Shown: positions 5,428-6,843 of the stretch, one piece after another | Layout of the letters: each line of letters opens with the position of its first letter | Numbering within the stretch: position 1 is the first letter of the stretch | Assembly (NCBI GenBank): GCA_900544945.1 | Contig: UQXG01000121.1 | Span: 1 to 6,843, forward strand | From: an uncultured Eubacteriales bacterium | GTDB lineage: Bacteria; Bacillota; Clostridia; Oscillospirales; Oscillospiraceae | Direction: 5' to 3' | Length of the DNA stretch: 6,843 bases | The notes under the pieces: model-generated | What the model was told of the DNA's origin: nothing | The model's input: only the letters and a program-made list of their open reading frames with translations | The model's database searches: none | Program-made: the position numbers and the translations under genes

Positions 5428-6621
5428 ATGCCAATTCTCACCAAACGCCCGGACAAGAAGCCTCTGGGCATTTATGTACACGTTCCCTTCTGCCGCAGCA
5501 AATGCCAGTACTGCGACTTCTACTCCCTGGCCACCAAGGAGGACAACCTCTTCGACGGCTATCTGGACGCGGTGTGCGATCACATCAAGGAGGCCGGAGA
5601 GCTGGCTCCCAATTATAAGGTGGACTCGGTCTATTTCGGCGGCGGCACCCCCAGCTTCTTCGGCGCCGACGGTCTGGCCGTGATTCTCACCGCCATCCGC
5701 CGGAACTTTGACGTGGAAAACAGCGCGGAGATCACCGTGGAGTGCAATCCGGACTCCGTGTCCGACCGGTTCCTCCACCGGATCCGAGCCGAGGGCTTCA
5801 ACCGGATCAGCCTGGGCGTTCAGTCCGACAGCGACGAAATGCTCAAGAAGCTGGGTCGCCCCCACACCTACTCCCAGGCGGTGATGGCCTATCAGCGCAT
5901 CCGCAAGGCAGGCTTCCGGAATGTATCCGTTGACCTGATGTACGGCCTGCCCGGTCAGGATTTGCTGGACTGGACGGCGACCCTGGACAACGTCCTCCGG
6001 CTGAACCCGGAGCACATCAGCTGCTACGCATTGAAGGTGGAGGAAGGAACCCCCTTCTACCAGGTGAAGGACGCTCTGAATCTTCCTGACGAGGACACCC
6101 AGGCGGATATGTATCTGGCGGCGGTGGAGACCCTCCGGGGCAGAAGCTTCCGGCAGTACGAAATCTCCAATTTCTGCCGGAAGGGTCTGGTTTCCCGGCA
6201 CAATATGAAATACTGGACCGGCGGGGAATACCTGGGCTTCGGCCCCGGAGCCAGCTCGGATTTCGCGGGGAAGCGGTATACCCTGAAGCGGGATTTGCAG
6301 GCCTACATTTCCGGCATCCGGGACGGCGGCGACATTATGGAGGATTTGCAGGAGATTCCCATCCGGGAGCGGGCGGGAGAATATCTGATGCTCCGGCTTC
6401 GCACCAGCCAGGGCATTGAGCGGGAGGAATACGAGAAAACCTTCCTGCTGCCCTTTGACCCCCTGGAAGACGTGCTGGAAAAGCAGCGCCGGCTGTTCCA
6501 CGCCACCCAGACCGACACGGGCCGGTGGGTGCTGACCCCCAAGGGGTATCTGGTGAGCAACGATATTATCACCGATCTTCTGCTGGCGCAGGACAATTCC
6601 GCCCCGCTGAAGCGGGTGTGA
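5428..6621 (+). CDS. hemW: Radical SAM protein HemW (heme chaperone, HemN-like)
   Basis: This 397-aa protein belongs to the HemN/HemW radical SAM family, long annotated as oxygen-independent coproporphyrinogen III oxidase. HemW members are now regarded as heme-binding proteins that deliver heme. The [4Fe-4S] motif is C22-x3-C26-x2-C29 followed by D30-F31; true HemN has a fourth cysteine at the position of F31, so this is the HemW type. The SAM-binding GGGTP (71-75) is present, as is HNMKYW (259-264), matching the HNxxYW signature of HemW. The C-terminal HemN-type domain ends in LTPKGYLVSNDIITDLL (369-385). In GFGPGASS (270-277) a serine stands at position 276 where relatives usually have histidine. 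Length is normal. It is second in a likely lepA-hemW unit, and a strong terminator follows 23 nt after the stop, so hrcA-grpE-dnaK is not directly attached as it is in B. subtilis. Confidence 0.94.
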   Translation: MPILTKRPDKKPLGIYVHVPFCRSKCQYCDFYSLATKEDNLFDGYLDAVCDHIKEAGELAPNYKVDSVYFGGGTPSFFGADGLAVILTAIRRNFDVENSAEITVECNPDSVSDRFLHRIRAEGFNRISLGVQSDSDEMLKKLGRPHTYSQAVMAYQRIRKAGFRNVSVDLMYGLPGQDLLDWTATLDNVLRLNPEHISCYALKVEEGTPFYQVKDALNLPDEDTQADMYLAAVETLRGRSFRQYEISNFCRKGLVSRHNMKYWTGGEYLGFGPGASSDFAGKRYTLKRDLQAYISGIRDGGDIMEDLQEIPIRERAGEYLMLRLRTSQGIEREEYEKTFLLPFDPLEDVLEKQRRLFHATQTDTGRWVLTPKGYLVSNDIITDLLLAQDNSAPLKRV

Positions 6622-6644
6622 TCTTTTCTATCTTATATAGTAGC

Positions 6645-6673
6645 GTGGGCGGCCGATGGCCGCCCACTTTTTT
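6645..6673 (+). terminator. Intrinsic terminator of the lepA-hemW unit
   Basis: GTGGGCGGCC (6645-6654) pairs perfectly with GGCCGCCCAC (6658-6667) around a GAT loop, and TTTTTT follows at 6668-6673. This is a textbook Rho-independent terminator 23 nt after the hemW stop codon. Confidence 0.95.
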
Positions 6674-6683
6674 GTGTGCCGAA

Positions 6684-6843
6684 ATAGAGGATGTCATTGC
6701 GAACCAGTGGAATGTGGCACTCCGTTCCTCCTTGGCTCCCACTCTGGGGGAGCTGTCAGCGAAGCTGACTGAGAGGGCAAATAAAACCCTCTCCGCCGCT
6801 TTGCGGCACCTCTCCCATAGGGAGAGGCAAGACTGTCGAAAAA
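6684..6843. repeat. Multi-hairpin repeat, copy C, with left outer arm, cut by window end
   Basis: An outer segment AATAGAGGATGTCATTGCG with AACCAGTGG (6684-6710) matches the left arm of copy A but is shortened, lacking the internal ATGACTGCC hairpin. The inner module follows: GCTCCC/GGGAGC (6735-6753), GTCAGC/GCTGAC (6755-6769), GAGAGGG/CCCTCTC (6771-6793), GCCGC/GCGGC (6795-6807) and CCTCTCCC/GGGAGAGG (6809-6827). It starts 10 nt after the hemW terminator. A matching right arm, if present, would lie beyond 6843. No gene is visible here. Confidence 0.83.

Noticed and set aside
5407..6501. 364-codon minus-strand open frame opposite hemW
   Set aside because: It is antisense to intact HemW, with no motif and no ribosome site of its own that I could support.

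Overview
The window looks like a stretch of chromosome from a GC-rich Gram-positive Clostridia-type bacterium, most likely in the Oscillospiraceae/Ruminococcaceae range. This is inferred from the short Firmicutes-type primary sigma factor (378 aa, without the large insertion of E. coli RpoD), the lepA-hemW gene pair, strong AGGAGG-type ribosome sites, heavy G/C use at third codon positions, and abundant hairpin-rich intergenic repeats. No plasmid, phage, CRISPR, transposase, tRNA or rRNA sequence is visible.

Layout, left to right. Positions 1-65 hold hairpin or terminator sequence. Positions 66-1295 (minus) encode a dicarboxylate/amino acid:cation symporter with its own sigma-A-type promoter at 1357-1385. 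Positions 1386-1957 have no credible gene. Most of that gap is a nested palindromic element: two arms of about 95 bp in inverted orientation around a smaller multi-hairpin repeat. Positions 2010-3146 (minus) encode the primary sigma factor RpoD/SigA, with an intrinsic terminator just downstream. Positions 3147-3420 are a divergent promoter region carrying one recognisable promoter for rpoD and one for lepA, each associated with a TTTCCC/GGGAAA inverted repeat. Positions 3421-5229 (plus) encode elongation factor 4 (LepA). A second, diverged multi-hairpin repeat fills most of the 198-nt lepA-hemW spacer. Positions 5428-6621 (plus) encode the radical SAM protein HemW, followed by a strong terminator and a third copy of the repeat that runs towards the right edge.

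The genes are core housekeeping functions: promoter recognition (RpoD), translation (LepA), heme-related radical SAM chemistry (HemW) and nutrient uptake (symporter). lepA and hemW probably form one transcription unit, as in many Firmicutes. rpoD and the symporter are both on the minus strand but are separated by a terminator, the repeat element and a promoter, so they are probably transcribed separately.

I see no new multi-gene system. The least explained content is the intergenic repeat family. Three copies share an ordered series of hairpins whose stem sequences differ between copies while pairing is kept, and two copies carry an additional outer sequence beginning GTCATTGC. The paired palindromes in the rpoD/lepA divergent promoter region are the second item worth checking.
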